Part shown: positions 41,298 through 50,034 of the stretch, in pieces
Position numbering within the stretch: position 1 is the stretch's first letter
Layout: each line of letters begins with the position of its first letter
Assembly (NCBI RefSeq): GCF_900095205.1
Contig: NZ_LT606951.1
Location: 1,178,001-1,242,000 of the forward strand
Direction of reading: 5' to 3'
Source of the DNA: Polynucleobacter necessarius
GTDB taxonomy: Bacteria > Pseudomonadota > Gammaproteobacteria > Burkholderiales > Burkholderiaceae
DNA: 64,000 nt
Notes under the pieces: generated by a model
The model's input: the letters and a program-made list of their open reading frames with translations, nothing else
Databases searched by the model: none
What the model was told of the DNA's origin: nothing
Position numbers and translations under genes: made by a program

Positions 41298-42744
41298 CGA
41301 TTCCTAACTCTTGCAACTTTCGAGTGATAGTGTTGCGACCAATCCCCAGACGCTGGGCAGTCTCCACTCTTCTACCCCGAGTGACTTCGAGAGCAGCCTG
41401 TAACACCGCTTTTTCAAAGCGTGCAGTAAGAGCATCAAACACTTCCTTATCACTATCCTGCAACATCTTTACGGCAAGACGCCCTAAACCACTCTCCCAA
41501 TCGCCTGAGGCTACTTTAATAACGCTAGCAGAATTTGGTGCAGACTCTCCTTGAAGCACGATAGGCTGCTCATTAGCCTGAGCTACGATATCTGCAGGAA
41601 GGTCGTTCACACCAATAATATTGGCAGATATCATGACTGTTAGCCAATGACATAAGTTCTCTAATTGACGAACATTTCCAGGAAAAGGCATCGTACTGAT
41701 TTCTTTTAGCACCTCATCTGAAAGTTTTTTAGGCTCAACACCCAAAGATTTAGCGCAGCTCAGCATAAAGCGCCTTGCCAACATCGGAATATCTTCTGTG
41801 CGCTCACGCAAGGAAGGCATGCGCAAACGTATGACATTCAAACGATGCAATAGATCTTCGCGGAAAAGCCCTGCAGCTACCCTGGCTTCCAAATTTTGAT
41901 GGGTTGAAGCAATGATGCGAACATTAGCCTTAATAGGATCTTGACCGCCGATGCGATAAAAATGACCATCAGACAACACTCTTAATAAACGGGTTTGAAG
42001 GTCAAACGGCAGATCTCCCACCTCACCTAAAAATAGAGTTCCGCCATCTGCTTGCTCAAAACGTCCGCGACGCAAGGTCTGCGCACCTGGAAAAGCACTA
42101 CGTTCATGGCCAAATAATTCCGATTCCAGAAAATCTTTAGGTACAGCAGAGGTGCTCAATGAGATAAATGGGCCTTTAGCGCAAGGACTGTGTTTGTGTA
42201 ACGCATGGGCCACCAATTCTTTGCCTGTACCAGATTCACCAGTGATGAGAACGGTAACATTGGATTGCGCCAAACGACCTATCGCACGGAAAATCTCTTG
42301 CATTGCTGGTGCTTGATGACCAATAATCTCAGTCGCATCTTGTCTCCATGCGGTCAATTCTTTTTTGCCAGATTCATTGCGGATGCCTTGCTCTACCGCA
42401 CGATGAATTAACTCAACTGCCTTTTCCACGTCGAACGGTTTTGTAAGGTATTCAAAAGCACCGCCTTGAAATGAGGAGACTGCAGAATCCAAGTCTGAAT
42501 GTGCTGTCATGATGATGACTGGTAATTGCGGATGGCTTGCCTTCACATGTTGCAATAGATCTAAACCATTACCGCGTGGCATGCGAATATCAGAAATCAA
42601 AACCTGAGGGGTTTCTTTTTCAAGAGCATTGAGAACGTCATTGGGATTAGAAAAGCTCTTATGCGGAATATTTTCGCGCGATAAAGCTTTTTCGAGGACC
42701 CAACGAATAGATTGATCGTCATCTACGATCCAAATTGGTTTCAT
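41290..42744 (-). pseudogene. ntrC: nitrogen regulator NtrC, frame open but ATPase/sigma54 motifs destroyed
   Basis: NtrC (NR-I) activates sigma54 promoters when phosphorylated by NtrB. The 484-residue frame is complete: receiver with aspartate in VLISDIRMPRGNGLD, Walker A in ITGESGTGKELVAHAL and a Fis-type C-terminal helix-turn-helix (VETAQRLGIGRNTITRKL). However, the sigma54-contacting GAFTGA loop reads SAFPGA (residues 216-221, bases 42082-42099), and Walker B FLDE reads FLGE (Asp240 to Gly, codon 42025-42027). Both changes hit residues needed for activation and ATP hydrolysis, so I expect no activator function. DNA binding may persist. ntrB, which overlaps its start by four bases, is also broken. 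Confidence 0.75.
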
Positions 42745-43822
42745 GATGCTTTCTCCTGCCTACGGTATGGAATTTGAATATGAAAGTTAGTACGTCCAGG
42801 GCGACTATTACAAGTAATAAATCCCTGATGCTGTTGAACAAAAGTTTGCGCTAAGGTGAGCCCAAGCCCACCACCACCCTCCCCACCCCCGATACCAAGA
42901 GAAAGAAGATGCGCTCAATAATTTCTTCTGGAATACCAGGACCGTTATCAATCACGTGCAGATCCATCGCTAATTTATAGCGATGTTTAGCAATCGTGAC
43001 CGAACGCGCTACCCGAGTCTTTAACTCTATTTGCGCTACTCCAGTACGAATCTCTTCAGTCAGCGCTTGGGCTGCGTTGTGAACAATATTGAGAGTTGCC
43101 TGAATCAACTGCTCTCGATCCCCAAGCAAATCAGGGCAAGCTCGTATCGTAATTGCGAATAATGCGCGCAGACCTTTTGGAAACTCAGCTAGTACTAAAC
43201 TACGCACACGCTCAAGGGCTTCATGCACATTAAAGGATTCCATCACATGTGCTTTGCGATGAGGTGCCAACAGGCGATCTACCAATGTTTGCAGGCGATC
43301 AGATTCTTTAATAATGACTTGCGTATATTCTCGCAATCCTTTTTCTGGCAGCTCAAACTCGAGTAATTGAGCTGCCCCACGAATACCACCTAATGGATTT
43401 TTAATCTCATGCGCTAAATTGCGCATCAACTGTTTATTTGCTTCAACTTGCTGCGTTACGCGTTCATCTCGCTCACTACGCAACTGTTGATCGATAGGAA
43501 ACCACTCCATCATGATGAGAGCTGGATCTTCCAAGGCCGCCACAACCACATGTGCCGGAATAGTCTCTTGATGAATACTGCTAGGCATCGAATGCAACAT
43601 CATTTCTTGACGTTGGGCTGACACATGCCCTTGCTTCACTTCGAAAATTATCGAACTTAATGCTTCGTTATCGCCAAATAAATTGTGCACAGATTGACCC
43701 TCAAGTGATTTACGTGAAAGATCCAATGCTGAACTCAGTAGCTGGATTCACATATACCAATTGTTGTTGGTTCTCAGCCGCAAATACCACGATGGCATTG
43801 GGCATCTGATCAAGCAATGTCG
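42741..43822 (-). pseudogene. ntrB: nitrogen sensor kinase NtrB, frameshifted at both ends
   Basis: NtrB phosphorylates NtrC. The start of its PAS domain (LLDQMPNAIVVFAAENQQQL, then VYVNPATE) is in a different frame from the main body, with a break near 43735, and no ATG precedes it; only a TTG exists directly after the glnA terminator. The body has the histidine box MRNLAHEIKNPLGGIRGAAQ and N/G1 boxes (NIVHNAAQALTEE, DNGPGIPEEI). It shifts near 42885 inside the G2 box; the proper end (GLGLTLAQTFVQQHQGF) is in another frame and overlaps ntrC by ATGA. Confidence 0.88.
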
Positions 43823-43823
43823 G

Positions 43824-43850
43824 AAAAAAGGAGCAGCCGAAGCTGCTCCC
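43824..43850 (-). terminator. rho-independent terminator of glnA
   Basis: Read on the minus strand: GGAGCAGC, loop TTCG, GCTGCTCC, then six T. This is an eight-base-pair stem with a stable UUCG tetraloop, about 47 bases after the glnA stop. It separates glnA from the ntrB remnant, which would need readthrough or its own promoter. Confidence 0.92.
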
Positions 43851-43896
43851 TTAAACGAATTGCGCAACAGACCTGCGCTCAAGTTCTCTCCTTCGC

Positions 43897-45312
43897 TTAC
43901 AGGGAGTAGTACATATCAAATTCGATTGGATGGGTTGTCATACGGAAACGTGTGACATCTTCCATCTTCAAATTGATATATGCATCGATCATAGATTCAG
44001 TGAATACTCCACCGCGAGTCAAGAACTCGTGATCTTTCTTCAATGCATCCAATGCTTCTTTCAAGCTGGCGCAAACGGTTGGGATCTTTGCGTCTTCTTC
44101 TGGAGGCAAGTTATACAAGTTCTTGTCAGCAGCTTCACCTGGTTGAATCTTGTTTTGCACGCCGTCCAAACCAGCCATCAACAAGGCAGAGAATGCCAAG
44201 TATGGGTTAGCCAATGGATCTGGGAAACGAGTCTCAATACGACGGCCCTTAGGACTTGGAACGTGTGGAATACGGATAGAAGCAGAACGGTTACGTGCTG
44301 AGTAAGCCAATTTAACCGGGGCCTCAAAACCTGGAACCAAACGCTTGTATGAGTTTGTACCTGGGTTAGTAATCGCGTTCAATGCCTTAGCGTGCTTAAT
44401 GATGCCGCCGATGTAGAACAGAGCAAACTCTGACAAACCAGCATAACCATTACCAGCAAATAAGTTCTCGCCATTCTTCCAAACAGATTGGTGAACGTGC
44501 ATACCAGAACCGTTATCGCCAACAACTGGCTTAGGCATAAATGTTGCTGTCTTGCCATAAGCATGTGCTACGTTTTGAATAACGTATTTCTGCCAGATAG
44601 TCCAGTCAGCGCGCTGTACCAATGTGCTGAACTTTGTACCCAATTCGTTTTGGCCTTGACCAGCAACCTCATGGTGATGAACTTCAACTGGAATGCCCAA
44701 TGATTCAAGAATCAAGCACATTTCAGAACGCATATCTTGGAATGTGTCTACAGGAGCAACTGGGAGGTAACCGCCTTTTTTGCCTGGACGGTGACCAGTA
44801 TTACCTCCTTCAATTTCAGCACTAGATGACCATGGAGCTTCTTCGGAATCAATTTTCACGAAGCAACCCTGCATATCGGCACCCCAACGAACGCCGTCAA
44901 AAATAAAGAATTCTGGCTCTGGACCAAAGTAAGCAGCATCGCCTAAGCCTGTGCTCTTCAAATACGCTTCAGCGCGTTTAGCGATAGAACGTGGATCACG
45001 GTCGTAACCTTTGCCGTCTGCTGGCTCGATAACGTCGCATGTCAGAACCAATGTTGGCTCTTCATAGAAAGGATCGATGTAAGCAGCTGTTGGGTCTGGT
45101 TTGAGCAACATGTCTGATGCTTCAATACCCTTCCAACCAGCAATTGATGAGCCGTCAAATGCATGACCACTCTCAAATTTGTCTTCGTCAAAAGCAGAGA
45201 TAGGAACTGTCGTGTGTTGCTCTTTACCCTTTGTATCTACAAAGCGAAAATCAACAAAAATACATTCTTTCTCTTTAACCAACTTCATCACATCAGCGAC
45301 GGTCTTCGTCAT
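43897..45312 (-). CDS. glnA: glutamine synthetase type I
   Basis: ATP-dependent synthesis of glutamine from glutamate and ammonium; dodecamer. The 471 residues are full length. Conserved parts are [17 protein letters not shown], the metal site [25 protein letters not shown] and [11 protein letters not shown]. The tyrosine that is adenylylated in enteric enzymes lies in [10 protein letters not shown], so GlnE control is possible. The ammonia-assimilation enzyme is intact while its classical regulators NtrB and NtrC, next downstream, are not. NtrC/sigma54-type sites lie upstream. Confidence 0.98.
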   Translation of the reverse strand: MTKTVADVMKLVKEKECIFVDFRFVDTKGKEQHTTVPISAFDEDKFESGHAFDGSSIAGWKGIEASDMLLKPDPTAAYIDPFYEEPTLVLTCDVIEPADGKGYDRDPRSIAKRAEAYLKSTGLGDAAYFGPEPEFFIFDGVRWGADMQGCFVKIDSEEAPWSSSAEIEGGNTGHRPGKKGGYLPVAPVDTFQDMRSEMCLILESLGIPVEVHHHEVAGQGQNELGTKFSTLVQRADWTIWQKYVIQNVAHAYGKTATFMPKPVVGDNGSGMHVHQSVWKNGENLFAGNGYAGLSEFALFYIGGIIKHAKALNAITNPGTNSYKRLVPGFEAPVKLAYSARNRSASIRIPHVPSPKGRRIETRFPDPLANPYLAFSALLMAGLDGVQNKIQPGEAADKNLYNLPPEEDAKIPTVCASLKEALDALKKDHEFLTRGGVFTESMIDAYINLKMEDVTRFRMTTHPIEFDMYYSL

Positions 45313-45376
45313 GCAAATCTCCCCTGTTAACTAAATTCGGAATTAAAACTTAAGGCATACACCCTTGTTTATTCCA

Positions 45377-45392
45377 GGCACCAAACATGCCT
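45377..45392 (-). promoter_or_regulatory. candidate sigma54 (-24/-12) promoter of glnA
   Basis: Read on the minus strand the block is AGGCATGTTTGGTGCC: GG and GC are separated by ten bases as sigma54 requires, with GGCA at -24 and TGC at -12. It lies 65 bases upstream of the glnA start. The match to TGGCAC-N5-TTGCA is good but not perfect (-24 begins with A, and -12 has GTGC). Confidence 0.5.
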
Positions 45393-45494
45393 AATGGATG
45401 TATGTAATTTACTGAAGCAAACAAATGGGAACCCTTATTATCGCACTATTAAAAAGCGCTCAATTACCACGCATATAGCCTAAAAAAACCGATT

Positions 45495-45511
45495 TGCACC
45501 TTTTTAGTGCC
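45495..45511. promoter_or_regulatory. candidate NtrC-binding site upstream of glnA
   Basis: TGCACC-TTTTT-AGTGCC fits the NtrC consensus TGCACY-N5-RGTGCA with one mismatch at the last base. It lies a little over 100 bases upstream of the candidate sigma54 promoter, as at enhancer-type glnA promoters. A weaker similar block is at 45442-45459 (CGCACT ... AGCGCT). The DNA site survives though ntrC is damaged. Confidence 0.55.
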
Positions 45512-45518
45512 TAGCAGA

Positions 45519-46362
45519 CTAGCTGATATCGTGAATTTCGTAGCCCAGCTCTTGCGTGCCCGTTCTTAAAGCAATCCAGGCACTATCCAGCAGGTTGGCA
45601 TTGCCTTTGATGCCCAATTCGATATGGCGTTGAGCATAGACGCCGCCCTTGGCGGGATCCGCCAACAGAGGGTAGGCTAAAGACCTTCACCCCGGGAAAG
45701 CTGGCCTCAATGCGCTCCATTAGTGGCGTCAAAGTGGACTCAATTCCTTTAGGCACGATAAAACTCTGTTCCGCCCAATTTTCTTGATGAAATAAATCTT
45801 TGTAATGCGTATCCAAACACCAAACCATCATCGGGGCAGCCATTACTGGGAAGCCAGGAACAAAGTGGTGCTCACGGATCCGAAAGCCTGGGATTTGGTT
45901 ATACGGATTTGGAATGATTTCACTGCCGATGGGAAACTCGCCCATCTTGAAGCGGTGCTGGTTTTCAGGAGTATTTAAATCAGACTTAATTGGATCGCCC
46001 TCAGCCATCGATTGATTGCGGCCAGCAATCAATTCTTGCGCTGTCGGATACAATTCTGTTTTCGTTCCCAATGCAAGCGCCGCGCATTGACGAGTGTGAT
46101 CATCTGGTGTCGCACCAATACCGCCTGTACTAAACACCACATCTCCACTAGCAAAACTTTCTTTAGGGTGGCAGTATTTGCTCGGGGTCATCAGCAACAT
46201 ACTTTGCCCAAGCTAGACTCAGTCCGCGCTCATTGGGCAATTCAATGAGCTTACTCATATGCTTATCTTGTCGCCGACCAGACAAAATCTCATCGCCAAT
46301 CACAATTAAACCGAAACGGCGCTGTTCTTTTTTGTCTCTTCGACTTCTACTTTTTTCATCAT
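45519..46362 (-). pseudogene. CinA/MoaB-like competence-damage protein A (molybdopterin-binding fold), frameshifted
   Basis: The N terminus (RFGLIVIGDEILSGRRQDKH) is in another frame from the probable ATG at 46362; a one-base indel lies in the A-run near 46330. A second break near 46190 precedes ESFASGDVVFSTGGIGATPD, the conserved MoCF signature. The C terminus shifts near 45650: ADPAKGGVYAQRHIELGIKG in one frame against a meaningless tail in the open frame. About 270 residues would be expected. Family members act in NAD-cofactor repair or unknown roles. The EI24 gene is immediately upstream. Confidence 0.85.
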
Positions 46363-46372
46363 ATCAACCATC

Positions 46373-47245
46373 TCATTGACCCTGATAGGGAAGTTCCATA
46401 TCAACCACACGCGATTGCACTGTTAGCGCCTTGTCTAATTCCTCTTCCCTCAATTGCTTTAGCGCATCTAATAAGAAGTAGCTAAACCAAAGCGCTGCAA
46501 ACACAAAGATGAGGGAATAGACCCAAAGCGCCACAAAGCTAACAATCGGAAACAAGACCAAGGCTAACGCTGATGTAGCCCAAAAGAAAGTCGGTACCGC
46601 ACCAAGCATTCCAGATGCAATACCCATGCAAAGTAATGGCCAACGGTATTTTTCAATGAGCTGATCGCGCTCTTCAGGGCTAGCATGTTTTGCCAGTACG
46701 TCATATGACATAAGACGCATCGTTAGCCAACCCCATAGCAATGGCGGCAAAACAGCCACCAATGGAGGTACCCACCAAACTGGCAAAGTCAGCATCACCA
46801 AGACCAGACACAGCAACGCAGACCATAAGCTATAAATTAAGCTTCCAAAGATGCCTCCACCCCGCTTGCACTCTAGATCTTGGAATTGAGATTGCTTGCA
46901 TGCAATCTTCACAATTGCTGGGACTGTTGAAAAAGCAATAAAGACTAATAAGCTAATCGTGATGAGTGGAATGATGAGCATCACAAAAAATAGCGGAGCA
47001 ATCCATGCCCTAGCATTTTCAAAGCCAGCCCAAATCAAACCTTCTTGTATCCAACTGGTAAAGATCGATGTCGTTAGAAAAATACTGAGAACTTCAAGTG
47101 CTGGTGTCCAAATAAGCCAAATGAGACACCCCCACAAAATCGACACGATTAAAAATGGTCTTAAGCCCAGCCATAGCATGCGAGGATGCATAGTCCCAAC
47201 TAGAGCCATACCAAATGATTTAAATACTTGCTGTAATCCGACCAT
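46373..47245 (-). CDS. EI24 domain (CysZ-like) membrane protein
   Basis: A 290-residue integral membrane protein with five or six hydrophobic segments (for example LRPFLIVSILWGCLIWLIWT, then APLFFVMLIIPLITISLLVF). It matches the EI24/CysZ family, whose bacterial member CysZ transports sulfate. The conserved loop LSYDVLAKHA-like sequence (LMSYDVLAKHASPEERDQL) near residue 180 fits betaproteobacterial relatives of unknown substrate. Gene is complete and ends ten bases before the cinA-like remnant. Sulfate transport is a family-level possibility only. Confidence 0.75.
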   Translation of the reverse strand: MVGLQQVFKSFGMALVGTMHPRMLWLGLRPFLIVSILWGCLIWLIWTPALEVLSIFLTTSIFTSWIQEGLIWAGFENARAWIAPLFFVMLIIPLITISLLVFIAFSTVPAIVKIACKQSQFQDLECKRGGGIFGSLIYSLWSALLCLVLVMLTLPVWWVPPLVAVLPPLLWGWLTMRLMSYDVLAKHASPEERDQLIEKYRWPLLCMGIASGMLGAVPTFFWATSALALVLFPIVSFVALWVYSLIFVFAALWFSYFLLDALKQLREEELDKALTVQSRVVDMELPYQGQ

Positions 47246-47272
47246 ACCACTCCTAATGCCTTTAGATTGAAT

Positions 47273-48247
47273 CTACTTAGGCTTTAATTCTTTAACAGCC
47301 TGCACTAAGCCTTGCCATTGTTGAGTAAGGATATTTTGCGAAACCGATAAATTTCTTACCCCCGTAGGATAGACCTCTTTTGGGAAGATGGTTGTTCTAA
47401 ATAACATGTCCCACCATGGAAACAAAATGCCAAAATTGCAACCGCCTCCTAACACTCCCGGCTTGCCCTTCGCCTCGTGCCCATACCCCACTGCATGATG
47501 CATGCGATGATACATCGGCGAAATCAGGAAATATCGTGCTGCACCTAAATCAATTTTGATATTGGCATGCTGCCAACTTTGAATAAATTGGCTTAAGGCA
47601 ACCAAGGCAATGAATTGACCGGGCGATACTCCAAATAACAGCGCAAAGAAGGCCATGAATACAGCGCGCATGATGTCATCTAAGACGTGATTACGGTTAT
47701 CCGACCAAGCCGTCATGACAGTTTGACTGTGGTGCAAAGCGTGCAATTGCCACCACCAGTTAAACGTATGTGAAGCACGGTGATAAAGATAATCCACAAA
47801 GTCTAAGAGAATGAGGTAGATCAAGAAGCTAATAGCAGGGACTGAAGTTACTCCAGGCCACCAAGACTCCACATTCAGTCTGGCAAAACGAAAATCATGC
47901 AGTATGGAGTCGATCTCAAAAAAGAATCCTGATAACAAGATAAATAAGATGCCATGAAAAATTCCTAGGCGATGGAACAGGGTGTAGAACACATCTGCCC
48001 TGCTTGATTTTGCAAAACGCTCTTGTTTTTCTGCGGGAGCTATTCGCTCCCAAGTTCTTACGACAAAAAAGATCAAGAAAACCTGTATGCAACCAAATAA
48101 GAACCAATCGATGCCATCAAATACGTCTTCAGCTCAGGACATTAAATCAAATTGATAAAGAATCGGACCCACAATCTGAGAAAAAAGAAACTCCTGAATA
48201 CTGCCGTAAGCACTTGAAATCGAAGAGGTGATAGTCGATAAATCCAT
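47273..48247 (-). pseudogene. sterol desaturase/fatty acid hydroxylase family membrane protein, nonsense mutation
   Basis: From ATG at 48247 the frame reads MDLSTITSSISSAYGSIQEF to FDLMS, then meets TGA at 48134-48136, and continues in the same frame with AEDVFDGIDWFLFGCIQVFL and the whole catalytic domain. The eight-histidine iron motifs are present: DFVDYLYHRASHTFNWWWQL, HALHHSQTV and YHRMHHAVG. A TGG to TGA change (MSWAEDV) would explain the break. Translation from an internal start, for example ATG at 48076, would lose the first membrane helix. The substrate is unknown. Confidence 0.8.
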
Positions 48248-48250
48248 GCC

Positions 48251-49048
48251 TTATTTTGACGCAATTGCAGAATCTTTGGGTAGCAGACCAAAGCAGAACC
48301 CGCGGCCCTTGAAGTTCACGATGAGTTGCTCAAGAACAGCAGGTGCCCAAGGATCTTTTCTAGACCAGGCACCCAAATGGACCATGGTGATATCCCCATC
48401 GGCAATAGTACGGCTAGCCTTATCCAAAAGATGGCTATTGGGGTGTTTATCGGAATTTAGCTCATCCCCCAAGAAACCGGCAGAGGCCCAGCCTATGTGT
48501 TGATAGCCACACATATCCCCCATCCGAATTAAGGTTGGAGAAATTTTGCCACCAGGAGCGCGCCAAATTCTTTGCAATCCTTGGTCAGTTAACTCTTGAA
48601 AACGCTGGTCTACCCTGCGGATTTCTTTGCACATGGCTGCTTCGTTATATAAAAGTGTCATCCCCTGCTTTGGGGCCAAATTGAGGCTTTTCAAATACCT
48701 CACCCTTTGGACCATCTTTAACAAAGTAAGTATGGTCGTATGTATGACTACCAAAGTGATGGCCTTCTTTAACGCGTTCCTGCCAATAGGCTTTCCAGGA
48801 GTCATCTAAGGAAAAATCGCCACGAAAGGTTTTCTCATTAGCCAAGAAAAAGTGGCTTTCACATTTTGTCGCCTCAAAATCTCTGCAACCTTCTCTGCTA
48901 CAGACGTGTTTCCTGTATCAAAAGTGAGATAAACCTTCTTTTTACATTCCGCAGCCTGAGCAATACTGCCCAATGAAAAACAGCCGAGCAAAAGCGCGGC
49001 TGCAAAACATGCAAATAAGTGATGACCCATCGCGATTGTTATTCCCAT
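48251..49048 (-). pseudogene. polysaccharide deacetylase (NodB domain) with signal peptide, two frameshifts
   Basis: N terminus: a signal peptide (HHLFACFAAALLLGCFSLGS) and the first NodB motif, VYLTFDTGNTSVAEKVAEIL; the first Asp of the metal site is replaced by a TFDTG form. The frame breaks near 48850, continues as LANEKTFRGDFSLDDSW and GHHFGSHTYDHTYF (motif 2 histidines), breaks again near 48655, and ends as IWRAPGGKISPTLIRMG with IADGDITMVHLGAWS (motifs 3 to 5). The expected length is about 265 residues. It probably acted on exported polysaccharide. The start overlaps the beta-propeller end by ten bases. Confidence 0.85.
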
Positions 49049-49935
49049 CCAGCCCTTGGAGTAAAGAACACACCATGAGGTGATTTACCAACCGGAATGG
49101 CCGTTACCAATTTCATCGTTGGGATATCAATGACGCCCACTTTTTTGGAGAAACGAAAAGTCACCCACATGGTTTTGCCATCTGGAGTGATCTCCATGTC
49201 ATCAGGACCAGCAGGAAGGCCTATAATATTGCCGACCTTTTCAAGGGTTTGCATATTAATCAGGCTAATAGTGGAGGCAATTCGATTGCTGATGAAGACA
49301 TGCTTCTTGTCACCCAAGGGACGGAAGTTGTGGGCGGCCCTTGCCAGTAGGGATACGTTTGACCTCTTTACGAGTCTTCCAATCAATGATCTGCACATAG
49401 TCATCGCCACAGTAATACCAACTAAAAGATATTGATCGCCAGGAGTCATCCACAAACCAGCAGGCACTTTTCCAGTTGGCATGACTCATAAAACATTTTG
49501 TGTTTCTAGATCGATCGCTGCTGATTCACTGGAATCTTGCAAAGTAATAAATGCGATTTTGCTATCAGAGGTAAAGGCAATATGACTTGGCGTCTTCGCC
49601 AACTTCACCGTCTTCGCCAATTTTAGATTCGCGCCATCAGCAGCATAAATATCCACGCGATCTAAACGATTGCCGTTGGCCACAAACCATTTGTGATTCG
49701 GTGAGTATCCAATTTGATAAGGATCGATGATGTTTGGAATTCTGCCAGTTAATTCTCCAGTAGTAGGATTCATTAGGACAACATCATTGCCTGCGGCATT
49801 TGCAATCAACAGCGTTTTCTGATCCGGCGTCATCATCAAGTGATGCGGCTCTTTTCCAACAGGAATGGTTTTAATGACTTGACGCGATGATTTAATAACA
49901 GAAGTGCCAATACTGCGGAGGTCGCTAGCGTGCGA
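49039..49935 (-). pseudogene. YVTN/YncE-like beta-propeller protein, stop codon and frameshifts
   Basis: Repeated propeller blades are visible: QVIKTIPVGKEPHHLMMTPD, KTLLIANAAGNDVVLMNPTT, GKKP-like PTGKVPAGLWMTPGDQYLLV, HVFISNRIASTISLINMQTL and PVGKSPHGVFFTP. An in-frame TGA lies at 49486-49488 (after LETQNVL). Between about 49430 and 49335 two compensating indels scramble one blade; the other frame there reads CGDDYVQIIDWKTRKEVKRI. The N terminus with its expected signal peptide cannot be recognised. Such proteins are usually periplasmic. It lies upstream of the deacetylase gene. Confidence 0.8.
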
Positions 49936-50034
49936 AAACCTCCGTTTTCAATAAATGTATGCGTAGCTATATTGTAAGTAATCAGGATGATCCAATAGGC
50001 CTTCAAATCCAATAGATATGACCGTGAATTTGAC

